Positions 1-11,711 of a stretch of 64,000 nt of DNA are shown one piece after another. Both the position numbers and the translations under genes were made by a program. Below the pieces are notes generated by a model. The model saw only the letters and a list, made by a program, of their open reading frames with translations. It was not told where the DNA came from and searched no databases. The stretch spans positions 2,009,001 to 2,073,000 of the forward strand of contig BTPP01000001.1 in assembly GCA_037102815.1 (NCBI GenBank), given 5' to 3'. Position 1 is the first letter of the stretch, and each line of letters opens with the position of its first letter. This DNA is from Neurospora intermedia. Its lineage: Eukaryota; Ascomycota; Sordariomycetes; Sordariales; Sordariaceae.

Positions 1-3000
1 GACTTCGCAGTCGACATAATCGACAAGGTAGCAGTTGACAACAACAAGCGTGCTCATGTAGGACAGCTGCATTGGTAACGCAGGCAAGGTTGATAGAGCG
101 AGTTGGCCATCCATTGAGAATGCGGCAAAAGGCTGGCTCGTTGGCTGGCAAAGCTGTCCACTCTGCGAGAACGGCGCTTGCGGGACATGGAGCACCGTTC
201 CCATGGCGCGCCTTTGACCCGCTCCATTCGCTCCTCCGTCCACTCGCGCTCAACATCGAGCAAGCGCAGCCAATCTGGATTCGCAGTGGTGACAGTACAC
301 GCAGCGTGGTGTAAAAGCAGCTTCCCGTATATTGCCTGGGCCTGCGCAAATCTGGGGCCGTACAGCTATGTAGTACCTACATACTCGACCTTTGGACTAC
401 CTTTCTGTGACCCGAACCACGGGATCTGATCCGTTGGCGACACAGGCCTTATCTTTGCATATCTTTTCTTTTCAGCACCCTGTCGACATTAGTAACTCTA
501 CGGACTAGGGACGGGACACGGACACACGGAGACACAAGCACAACCTTGGACGCACGCACGGCTCTTCCCCTCCTTGACCTCCTCGTCTGCTCTGCTGCTC
601 TGGTCGTCTTTGCCTCTGTCCTTCCTCAGGCTCAACTGCCATCACAATTGCTGTCCTATCTTTTTTTTCTTATTCTTTGTGGCAGATCACCCGGGAATCC
701 CAAGACGGGGCCTGCCTTTTGAGGAGACTTCAAGCCGGTCTCCCCCTGACGACGTGATATTGACCAAGATCATACGACGGATTAATTCCTCATTGATTAC
801 GCACGCACTGCGGTAAAATCCGTCTTGTTGGATCCGTCTGTAAAGGATCCCGTTCCCCGTTACTGCCGGTTTTGGCTTGGCGCCTTGGTTTGCTACGCTG
901 TGCACTAGTGTACGTGCCAACCACGACGCGGAACGGCGATACAACCATAACATGATAGCATGTACGGCTGACGATACCGATATCCGGACCCGAGTGGCAA
1001 AGACCTGCGGTAGGGCAGGACGGGGTCATCTGTCACTTTGGTTTTCTTAGTCCGGGGAAGTGCCTCAACCCACCACGATCAGTTGATACCCGCTCAAAAC
1101 TGCACTGGCACTTTTTCTGAAAGACAAGTGGCGGGTGACGGCGGGGAAATGCAAGACAACTAACTGCCAGTGGGCGAGGCTGAAAATGCGTGACGCTCGG
1201 TACCCATATAACCAAACCGCTCCCGGAGCGGGTGCCGGCCTGAATCCCAAAATAAATGCTTTGAAAAGACGGGAACCAACGGCATTGGAGGTTTAGAGAC
1301 GGAGTGGCTGACCACGAGACGGAGTGCGTCTCGCATCTCTCCCAAGTCTCTTGAACCCCGGCCTGACCTCGCAGTTACGGGAGCCGGCTTGCTTGCAAGG
1401 TCTGTTTTTTTGACTGTTCTTTCAGTAACTTGAATTCTTTGCCAATTCTTCGGGACCGCTATCGTTTTCGGAGACCGACTGAACATTTGATGCAAGTCCC
1501 TACTTTGTCGTCTTTCCTTGCTTGCTAATTGCTTAGTTCAACGCCTTTTTCCTTTCTTGTTTCTATTTTTTTTTCTCTCCCTTTTGACCCCATTCAATGA
1601 CCCTCCCTCCACCTTCATCAGCAAAAAGGAGGGGCATCTGGAGGGAGGTTGAAGCGAGAGGACCCCGAAAACGCGTGAGAGGTGGATTTTGTTGCATGGT
1701 GGCCGCAGCGGCCCCGGCCAAGTGTCCAAAGCATCGGATACCCCCCCTCCCCAGACCGGCTACATGCATGAGGTTACGGGTCAGCACCTTCGTCGTCCTC
1801 GACGACCTACCGGGAGGCGGGAAAGTGTTTCTACTTTCTAGGATGCTTATCGCCTATCGGTATCGGCTAGGTATCCTCGACTCCATTGTACCACCTACCT
1901 AGGTCACTTCCCCTCCCCTCCCTAGGCTTGTTCCTTCCCCTCGTCTTTCGATAAAATGTCTCCTCCAGCACGTTATCCAAGCCAATGAGGGGCTGTTTGG
2001 GCCTTTGTCTTCATTGAGCTAAAGATCTGGCAGCGATGACTGAAAGTGATGACATTGAGGCAATTCACATTACTACCCATCGTGCGGATTGGAAGCCGAA
2101 CAAGCGGAGGTTCTTCCGCTGTCAAAGGCAGTGAGTGTGATGGACATGGCATGGTAGGAAGACCACCAGGTACCCGATTCCGCAATTCAGGAACCTCCAC
2201 TGCCTTTGCTGTTTTGCATGATGGACCCCGCCAACAAAAAAACACCCCCAGCCTCATCGACTCCTCATGCCCTTTTCCCCTCTCCGAACCGTTGCAGAGC
2301 TCAATTGATGTGCATTTGATCCTCATCATGTGAGTTAGCATTGTCAACGCTGGGAGGCGCCTCCAGTCACTTCCCCAAATTGGATTTCTAGGACAATGTC
2401 TCCCTAGCATGCCACACAATACCAGCCGTACATCTGTTCTAAGTGTCTGGCATTCGGAGCAGCGATTGTTGACAGCTTGGCGCCGCCATGTATCAAGATT
2501 CAAACCTAGCAGGCCACGCAATCCGGTGGACATCATGTTCATCAAACAAACCCGTTTTTGCAATTCTGGGTGCTCTTCCCGGGCGGGGATAGGACGACCC
2601 ATGGAGCCTCGCAGATGGGCATGGGCTGTGGTCATTCTTGCGATTTGGCGAGAAGCCCGTCCAATGTCATGACCGCCGTCATGCCTCGTGGACGACAAGC
2701 CCGAAACGAACACTCAAGTTACCCGAATCTGTCCCCTCTCACGCTTCCCTAGCTTCGCTTAACCAGCCTCCAACCCACACGTTCGGGTGGTTGTTCCCAC
2801 TTTAGCCGTCTCTCAACCTCCATCAGTGGTCCAATACACAACAACGACGCCAGCATCCTGGCACTTTCATATCAGGTCCTCAATGTCTACACCGGGTACC
2901 CCGGCCGAAGACTCAGGTTCATCAGGCAATTCGGGTCCCCTTTGGTGGTATACGACGGCGACAGCCAACGTTGCGAACGACTACAAAAAAAAACCACTTG

Positions 3001-4172
3001 GTTTCTTTTCCTTGTCAGTAGCTCCTGGACAACTTCAGATACCAAGACGCCGCGACGCCTCCTACGTGCTTGAAGGGGCATAAGAGGGACAGTTAACTAC
3101 AAAATGAGGAAATGACACCTCGTTTGCCTCGTTAACCGATTGACTACTGACCTTATCAGGCCCCATCATGTCGAATAAATCCCTTTGTCGTTGAGACAAC
3201 CGCCACAGTTTTTGATCAAGTGACCAAATCGCTCACAAGCCAAACTCACAAAAAGACTCACTTTGTCCCACAGTATCTCCTGTCGAGCCCACTCATTTCC
3301 TGAAACTTCGATTCGATATAGGGTCCAATAGCAATTCCGGACCTTGGAACGAACTCAACCTGTTGGGACGCGACGACGACGAAAAGACGGGAAAATTGGT
3401 AACCCATTTGCGGTCAGGTTATGGTCAGGGATGCCGACACTCAGCAACCCACGGAAGTTCCGCTCTCAACATGGCCGGCTTCATAAGCGTAGTCCCGCGA
3501 TTGGACATTGTCAGGGTCGCCTACCACCTTTGAGGTTATGATCCTCTATCCGATCCCCTGGTTTGGGACCTGGCGGTCTGGCATTACTAGTGTACATCTT
3601 AGGCTCCGTCCAGGGGGGTTGGCAGGGGGGAAGGCTCCGGGGGACCGGTCCGGGAAAATCAATATTACTGCTGCTCCATGCTCTTCACTTCCGCACCGAG
3701 TACGCCGAATTAGGTTCCGTATCGGCGGGTTCGCTAAAAGGCTCGTGGCATCCATCGCAATTTCAAATTTTTCTCGAAGGGACAAGGACGCGGTCCACGC
3801 GAAACAACCATCTTCAGCATAGCCGGTTCTTGAACCAGTGCATCAACCGAAACTTCCATGTCTTCTTCCCATTTCTGTCCTGGCTCCGAGTCCTGTCCGC
3901 CTCACTCCCTCGTACCAGGTTCCGGTCCCTTGGGTGATTAAATGGCAAGGGGAAAGGTACATCACATGCATCCTGAACAGTCTATCCGAGATGCCATGAA
4001 AACTCTGACCCGGCCAGCCGCCCCTGAATTTCTCCAATCTTCGCCGACAAGGTAGCATCCCGATCCGGGTCCCGAATCCCGACGGAAGGAAAGCGGAAGC
4101 GCCATTTCCTTCTCGAAGGCTGACCGCGGTCAGCGCAGATTGCCGATGGTCTGGACCGGGACAACAGGCCAC
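1..4172. other. Long stretch without a supported gene
   Basis: Composition is that of ordinary unmutated DNA. Open frames on both strands are short, rich in Arg, Ser, Pro and Cys, and match no family I know; the longest, about 246 codons on the minus strand at 1973-2713, looks like chance. Visible features are pyrimidine-rich runs (around 1740-1760 and 1905-1950), a TACCTAGGT motif near 1894-1902, and short poly-T runs near 660 and 1566. It may hold the regulatory region or long untranslated leader of a gene beyond the window's left edge, or non-coding transcripts; nothing in the sequence decides this. Confidence 0.5.
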
Positions 4173-5069
4173 TCAGCCTAGGACTCTGGCCACCTCGCCA
4201 TCGTCGATGTCGACGTTGATGCCCAATCTTCTTGCCGCCTCCACCATGCCCCCTTCACCTTCATCTATCCAGATATCCACCCACTCTCTGGCTTTCTTGA
4301 GCTTCTCCTCATCGGCGTCAAAATCCAGCTCGCCGGGTCGCGCAACATAGATGGCCCGCATCCCCTCCTTCTTGGCAGCCCCCAAGTCACCCAAGTGCGC
4401 CGCCACCATCGCTACCTCTCCGGGCTGCAGATCCAAGTCCCGCAGCCCGCCCTGGTACACCTTTGGGTTCGGTTTGTACGCCCGGTACATATCGCACGAG
4501 AGCAAGCGCTGGAACCCTAGCGGCGAGCTGCCGTCGACGCCCTTCTGGCCGTTCAGATCCTTAAGGGTGGCCTGATTGGCATTGGTCAAGGCGACCGTGT
4601 GGTACCGTGAGCCGAGCAGATGCAGACCCCGGATAGTATCGGGCCAGGGCGGGAGGTCATGCCAGGTAAGGCTGAGCTTCTCGACCTCGGACGGGCTGAA
4701 GAGACCGTCCAGCTGCCACTTGGCTAGCAGGTCGACGAGACTATCGTGGTGGAAGGTGTCGGTGTCCCTCCAGGGTGTTTCGTCGGGGACGAAGGAGCGG
4801 GTCCATTCCCCGTAGGCCCGGCGCCATTCCTGGGCGAAACGGGCCCAGTCCTCTCGGGTGAGGGAGCGGGCGCGGGAGAGGACTTGGTCAGGCGGTGGCG
4901 TGTCCGATGACGTGGAGTTGGATGCTGAAGCGGAAGAAAGCTTGGTCTCGGTGGCCGAAGCAAGGGCGGAGGCAACCTTTTCCCGCCAGGCTACGCAGGT
5001 GCCGAAGACATCAAAGGTGAGTGCTTTGATCTCGGTTGCCCAGGGAGGGGCTTGATGCGTCGCTGGCAT
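4173..5069 (-). CDS. Haloacid dehalogenase, type II (HAD superfamily hydrolase)
   Basis: A single-exon protein of 298 residues. HAD motif I is DVFGT at residues 20-24 with Asp20 as the expected nucleophile, followed by the WR typical of type II (L-2-haloacid dehalogenase-like) enzymes. Motif II is LTN at 161-163, motif III is YKP with Lys199, and motif IV is AHLGDLGAA with Asp228. Family members hydrolyse the carbon-halogen bond of short 2-haloacids or act as phosphatases on unknown substrates; fungal members are mostly uncharacterised, so the substrate is open. The start is placed at 5069 because the protein becomes family-like at once; an upstream in-frame Met at 5126 would add 19 residues that look like untranslated leader. 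Residues 40-62 are a Ser/Thr/Pro-rich insert. The next gene diverges from it across 1.8 kb. Confidence 0.88.
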   Translation of the reverse strand: MPATHQAPPWATEIKALTFDVFGTCVAWREKVASALASATETKLSSASASNSTSSDTPPPDQVLSRARSLTREDWARFAQEWRRAYGEWTRSFVPDETPWRDTDTFHHDSLVDLLAKWQLDGLFSPSEVEKLSLTWHDLPPWPDTIRGLHLLGSRYHTVALTNANQATLKDLNGQKGVDGSSPLGFQRLLSCDMYRAYKPNPKVYQGGLRDLDLQPGEVAMVAAHLGDLGAAKKEGMRAIYVARPGELDFDADEEKLKKAREWVDIWIDEGEGGMVEAARRLGINVDIDDGEVARVLG

Positions 5070-6895
5070 GGTTCGGAATGCAAGTTGAGGTGGGTAAATG
5101 GCCTGTAGCGGTAGGTTGGAGTACAATGATCACAGGGTGCAAGATCCGATGATCAGGTAAAGACAGGTAGGTAAGGGCGAAGAGGCTTTCAAGCAAACAA
5201 AGTAGCCTTTACTGTTTGTTTGTTTCAAGTTGTTTGTTTGTGTATTCGAGAGGAGGGACTCCAAAGAACTGAATGATATCAAGGGGTCTGAGGAAGGTGT
5301 TATACACTACCTACTACCTACACTGCGACATCGCTTGCACTAGGTATTCTTCCCCGCATCTGCACACCTCGGGAGGGGGATAATGGCGCGATTGCAACGT
5401 CTCCAAGCACCTTTCCAATCCCTTCTCCAATTACGTCATTAGATGAAAGAGTTTCGAGAAATATTCCAGTCAGCTTATGGCACACGATAGACTTCTTGAC
5501 CACTTCGCTTAATCGAATCGCAAAGATTTTCAAGGAAGTTTCTTGAGACTGCAAGTAACAAGGTAAGTAGTTGGAATGTTTGTTGTTGCAAGAATGGTTG
5601 CTGTTGCTGTTGTTGCAAGAGTTGACAGAGCGAAACAAGGTAGGCACGAGGCAGGCGTTGGCAGGCTGGTAGCGTTCAGTCGGGCCATTCGGGCCCGAAT
5701 AACGTCACCCGGTCCCCGCATTCATGGGGCCGAAACGGCTGCCACGGGATAATCCCAGCATGACGAACGGCACAAACACGGCAGGCACGGGTCGCATTCA
5801 CAAGCCAAAAGATGGCAGCGATCGAGATGGCGTCGATGGTTTGCTAGGTCCTTAGGTTCGCAACCAGGGGCACGCCTTTCCACGTTCCTTCCCTTGAGTT
5901 AGTGTAGTTTGGACGACAAACACCAATGACAATCCAAGGAGCAGCAAGGACGGGAACACCACCGGTTTCGGGACCGGCGCCGTGCTGCATAGCTCCCGGA
6001 GTTTTTGCTCCTTTTTTCATTGTAGATCATCCATCTTGCTAACGGCTCATCTTTTTTTCTGATCGCAGGTTTTGTCGAAAGCCCACCGCCACATTTCAAT
6101 CTCAACACCCCTTCGGCAATGGCAAGGAATTTCCGACGAATTACACTACTACTTCTGGGGGGGCGAGCAAGGACCTGATGGACGGCAAATGGCGACTTTC
6201 TGGACAAACGAACATTGCCAAGATTCCGGCGACGTTCTCTTCTATCGATGTGGTTCTCAAGAACTCCCCCCACCACTCATACGCGTGGTATCATTGTCAC
6301 ATTTTCACTTTTTCTTCGCCTTCTCGAACACCTTCCATGTTGGGATTTACATCCGATCACTGCCGATGTACAAAGAAACCGGTCGCAATGCAAATGATGA
6401 AATACCTGTCAAACTGGGCTGAGTTGGTTCCACCGAGCAGGGGAAAACAGTGGAAACGATCGTCGACCTCCAGCCAAGTTCTGATGTAAACCACTTTCTG
6501 CGTGTGTAAGTGGTTGGACAAGGCTGAATCTTCAACACCTCTTCGGCGTGAACGTCGGAGACATAGCTCCTACGTTGTGTGCTGTCGAAAACTCTTATCA
6601 ATATGTGAAGTAGGATTATAGGCAAGGCGTGGGGAAGGAGGTCGACGCGCGGCGAGTCTGAACGGGTAGGTACGGATCTTTGTGTTTGGAATATATCTCA
6701 TCTTTATATTTGTATAGTAGTGTCCCACAGTAAGAGACAGACAAGAATACTGATCTCAACTTTATCAATCAATACACAAAACTTTGATCTTGCGCCAAGA
6801 TCGCATACGCTACGATCATTACAAGCGAGCAGAGAGATCCGGACTCACACATTCTCCCAGAAAAGGGAAACATCCAGAAGAAACAGATCATATTC
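5070..6895. promoter_or_regulatory. Divergent intergenic region between the dehalogenase and the membrane-protein gene
   Basis: About 1.8 kb between two divergently transcribed starts, so it must hold both promoters. TTTGTTTG runs occur at 5214-5240, an ACCTAC cluster at 5307-5322 and TTGTTGC repeats at 5580-5622. Short open frames here look non-coding. Nothing identifies a specific transcription-factor site. Confidence 0.45.
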
Positions 6896-9151
6896 ATGGG
6901 TAACACAACACACCCTCCCAAGCGGAAGGACTCCAACCACTTCACCGGCCCCAAACACTACAACGCCGCCTATACCAGCGGCGCTTTCTCCTTCTTCAAC
7001 CCAACCGCCCGCTATCACGTCCTTGCGCCCCCAAGCCACAACGAGGTCGAGCCCCAAGTCGATCCAACAACAGGAAACCAGAAGAAGCCATCTCGAGCCT
7101 CCGACGAGCTCTCCCTAACCGGTAACGAAGCCGCCTCCGTCCTCGGCCGCCGCACCACCAACGACACTACCCAAGAAGCCGCCGTCGCAGCCCTCCCTCA
7201 CGACACCGACATCCCCACCCTCTCCGCCGACCAGATCGGCCACGCCCTCGAAGCTACCGATTCCCAGTTCAGCGCGCAAAGCTCACTCCAAAATGCCGCC
7301 AACGCAGCGACCGTCTCGCCCGAGCGGCTGGCGGGCGCCCTCGGCACCTCACCTTCTCAAATCGGAAGGGTCGTTCAGCTCGGGGCCGGGATCGGTAATG
7401 GTAGCAAGACGTCCGTTAACACCGTGCAGCGAAAGCAGCGAGAACAAGACCAGAAGGATAGTGGGGTGTATTATGTCTGGCGGAGTAGGGACAATAGGAA
7501 GGGCAGACATGCGGCGGTTGTTACGAAGCCCGAAATCTTGCGGCGGGGAAAGCATAGTAAGGGGAAGAAGGAAAGTAATGGAGGAGGTGGAAATGAAGAG
7601 GGTGGGAAGGGTAACGATGATGGAGAGGAATGTGGCAGGACTAGTGGTGGGTGGAGACACAGGAGGAAGTTGCAGGATGAAGAGAAGGGTGAGGGGATTG
7701 AGGAGGAGGATGCCAGAGAGGAAAATCGGGGAGAAGGCCCGAGAGTCACCAACAGCTGGGTATCGACGTGGCATGGTGTGTCGAAGATGGTGACAAGCTT
7801 TCCATGGTGGGATATCAGTTACGATGTGGCTTTAACCTTTTTCCTTGGTAAGTCTTTTTTTTTTTTTTCTCGTCCATGTTCTTTTGTTCTGGTGACCACT
7901 GCCCCCTTTTCCCACTACCCCTTTTCGGCATGGAAATGGGAGTGAGCGAGTTGAAACCAACAAGATTAGTTGCTAACGTGTTTCCACAGCCGCGATATCA
8001 AGAATGATCAACGGCTTCTTCGTCTATCTCCCCCTCAGCACGCCCGAATCCGAATTCAAAGGCGAAAAGACCGGCGCTGGCGCCACCCGTCTCATCACCT
8101 GTACTCTCGTTGTTATCTCATCTGTCCTATTGATGCTCGAAGCTGTTAACGAGAACCGTGCTGACTGCTTCGGCTGGGCCCTCGAGGAAAGTCTCGCCGG
8201 CAACGCCGACGGTCCCCGCTTGCGCTCTGAAGAGCATCAGGGCAAGCGATGTACTCACCACCATCACGTCCGCTACGTCATTCTCCGGGGGTCTAACCCG
8301 AGAGACCAGCGCAAAGCTGTCGTGGTACCCGTCTCTGTCTCTGTGCCCGATGACCAGAACTTGCACAACGAGAAGAGAGATGACCCGCAAGCTCACAGCG
8401 ATGGCGATGCCTCGGACTCAAATGACTCCGACGGGAAAGGAGAAATCAATAGCCACCACAATCACCAGAACCCCTCGCGCGCGTGGAAGTGGTGGCCATC
8501 TTCCGACGAGCTCAAGTCACATTACCTGCACGAGATCGGCTTCCTGTCGTGTATCTTGCAGCTAATCGGATCGATAATTTTCTGGACCGAGGGTTTCACC
8601 GGTCTGCCCGTTGTCCAAAACAACATTTCTACGGGCGCGCTTGCTGGGAGCTACTGGGTGCCCCAGGTTGTCGGAGGCTTCTTCTTTGGTCTTTCGGCGG
8701 TCTTGACCATGGTGGAAGTGCAGGACAGATGGTACGTTCCCGCGCCGAACTTGCTCGGGTGGCATATCGGCGCTTGGTGTCTGGTGGGAAGTTTTGGGTT
8801 GATAGTTACGGGGGCGCTGGGATTTGTACAAAATGCTGGGGCGCAGTATGAGTATGCGGTTGGAATGGCTACTTTTGTGGCAAGTTGGGCTTTTTTGGTA
8901 AGTTATCTACCGTTCTTCTTCTTGTTCCGGGTGGTGGTTTTTCTGTTTCTTTTCTTCAGGGACGAGGACACTCGCTCTCCGTCAGTTGATCTGTGTGGAA
9001 AACCATAAGCTAACTACTGCCAATCATTTAGATCGCTTCAGTGATTCTGCTGTTCGAGGCGCTGAACAAGTATCCCCTTACTGTCAGCACTGCACCTCCT
9101 TCGCGCCAGCCTCACATCCGCCCAGATGCGGAGCAGGAGACTGGGGCTTAG
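6896..9151 (+). CDS. Polytopic integral membrane protein, fungal, unknown function
   Basis: Three exons are inferred: 6896-7847, 7990-8897 and 9032-9151. Intron 1 (7848-7989) runs GTAAGT to CAG with a GCTAAC branch site near 7972. Intron 2 (8898-9031) runs GTAAGT to TAG with GCTAAC near 9009. The joined frame gives about 659 residues. The first 300 are hydrophilic, with a Gly/Glu/Lys-rich segment at about 225-290 and no known domain. About six hydrophobic helices follow, near 305-335, 351-370, 495-515, 537-560, 575-597 and 605-630; the long soluble loop at 370-495 is charged and His/Asp-rich. The last helix is built across intron 2, which supports that splice. I recognise no named family; conserved fungal membrane proteins of this plan are usually listed as hypothetical. 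The 5' end relies on the first long-frame ATG, whose context is only moderate. Confidence 0.72.
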
Positions 9152-11664
9152 GGGGATGAAGTGTAGTAGACCAAATTGGCTGTGCCATATTTTCCCCGAC
9201 ACTGGGTTGTTGGGGTTTTTCCTTGGACGATATATTGGAGGTTTAGACAGAACATTGGCAGACTTGATCTCGAGGTTATGCGTTGGGTTTTTCATGACAG
9301 TCCTGTTTAAAAGTGATATTCATGTACATTATATACCATTTTCAGCATACCAACTATAACATTGTGAGACACACCCATCTCGTGACAGTACCGCCCTTGA
9401 CAATCGAGTGCAAAAGTTGCTTGATGGCGCAACAAAACGTTGTGAAGTCTTTTCCGACAGACGAGTCTCTATGTACATCGGTATTGTGTGTGGAAACCCC
9501 CACTATGACCCCGAAAAGTCACTACCATAGATGAGAAAATTTAGACCAGCCGTGCTGTAGCCAGCTATCAATACAGCAAGCAGAGGAGATTTATAACATA
9601 GGAGTTAATAACGCCTCTCAGATATGGCACGCTGTAGTTGATACTTGTCTATTGACGGACATAGTTGCAACATAGAGGGCTTGGTAGACATCAAGGTAGG
9701 TATTAGCAAAGGTATGTTGAGCCCAAAAAACTGCACCAGTTTGCCCACTCTTGTATAGTAGAAGAACAGGCCCTCTTCATATCCTTGCAAGAGAAACCCT
9801 TCTCGATCTTGAATTTCTGGGAAGCGATATGTTCACTGTCTGACTTTGACGGGAGATACAGTCCAGCCATGGTTCGGTTGTTGGCTCGAGACCTCGTGTC
9901 AACTTCTCCAAGCGTTTTTATGTGGTGAACATGCAACTCAATACACCATATCAAATCTTGTTGATGACTTTCGAATTCATGTCGAGATACTCAGTCAGTC
10001 CTTAAGAGATTTATTGGGAACAATCCGGAAGACATCTCGTCCAGTGTACCAGGAGTGAGTGCCTACGTAGGTACCAGACTAACACACACACACGCCAGCA
10101 CTAGATTGTATACACTACTTTCAGATGTGAGATGTCTATTAGACGGGTATAAATGTCCCATAATTTGTCCCATTGCTTGTGACCATCAGAATGTCCATAT
10201 GAGTTGTCAAGAACTAGCTGAATGTTCTCGATTTGCTGTCAATTTGAACCTTGAAACTATTAGGTCCAGAGACATGGACGTTGGAACGTGTTTGTCGAGC
10301 ACTTTATCTGAAACGAAGCATCAGAAAAAATCCTGTTCAGCATCGGACCAAATGTAAACAACATCAATCAAATAAACGAGCCGTTGCAGAAGTTGTTGTC
10401 AATGTTTTCATTGAAACCCTGGCCCCCATGCAATATTCTTTTGCCCTCTTTCCTGCGACTGTCGCAGCCAGGTATGGGAGACGTTCATCATGTGTGGCAT
10501 CACGCATGTTCTTTGCGCCTCCATTCAGTCGTCCATGGACACAGTTCTCTTATCTCCCGCCTCATCACCTTCGCCAACGGTTTTGAGAGAGTTCAGAGGT
10601 AGTTCTGGATCTCGGTATGCATACTTGCTCAAGCCTCCCCAAACCGTTGACCGGAAAAGGGGCTCCGCAAGTCCGCGTACAGCCAGACATGGAGCGTTGT
10701 CGGTAGGGTAGCAACCCCTGGGAAATTTTCTATTGCCCTTTGCACACAACACCCCTGGAATTTTTGGCTCGGCTCTGCAGGTACGGGCGACAAGAGGACC
10801 GGGACCCATCAGGGAAGCTTTAAGCTGCATCATGTAGCAGTGCCGTACGTACACTAGCGCATGCAGTGCGCTGCAGTTGCAGTGATCCACGATGGCGCCG
10901 CGACTGACGGAGAAGTCTCGGATGATCGTTGGAGTGACGGGGCTGGTGATCATTCATCCATAATGTGATGGGGTTTTGTTGGCAGTGAGAAAAACATCAG
11001 AGAATTTTGAGGTACACTAACTAGCCTTGAGAATCCAACTACCTGTCAGAATCACAAGTGCAACTGACGCGAACCGTTGGATGCTTCTCGGGAACCGACA
11101 GAGAAACAAGTCTTGTGCCGACTTGGCAAGACACAAGAGACCCAGGGGTTCGCGGAGGGTTTGCGAACGATTGGCCAATGCACTTTTCCTCAACTCTTCA
11201 AATATCCAGATTACTGACGTGTCTCTCCTTACAAAGGGAGCAAGGAGTTCATCCCATCAGCCCAACCCCAAAGTTAAGACGGAACACGTCGCACCGTGGG
11301 AGGCGCATAGGGTGATTCGGTTCTTTTCCTAGGCGAACCGGGACACATCCCATTGCGCCGAGGATGAGGATGAGGATGATGGAAATGATTGTACGTACAC
11401 CTTAAGAGGTGTAAGGCATGTTGCGTTCTCCTTGGTAGTGTACACCTTTGCTAATCTCCCGCGGATGCCGCGCAACGGCACAACCAAGTTTGTAGGGAAG
11501 TGGAAGTAGGAAGCGAATGGAACACTCGCTAAAAGGCGATGTTGTTGGCTGCGTTGCACATGCAATCAACACATACAGCAGAAATAACATTTCTTTTGTC
11601 TTTTTCAAACCGTGACGGCCGCGATTTGCCGGTCCCTTCTCATTTTGGCCCGTGTTGTCTCACG

Positions 11665-11711
<47 letters not shown>

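Noticed and set aside
1973-2713. Open frame of about 246 codons on the minus strand
   Set aside because: Cys/Arg/Met-rich with no domain and no good start context. It lies in a region where many long chance frames occur.
4173-5126. Longer start for the dehalogenase at 5126
   Set aside because: The extra 19 residues are not family-like, and the Met at 5069 lies directly before the conserved HAD fold.
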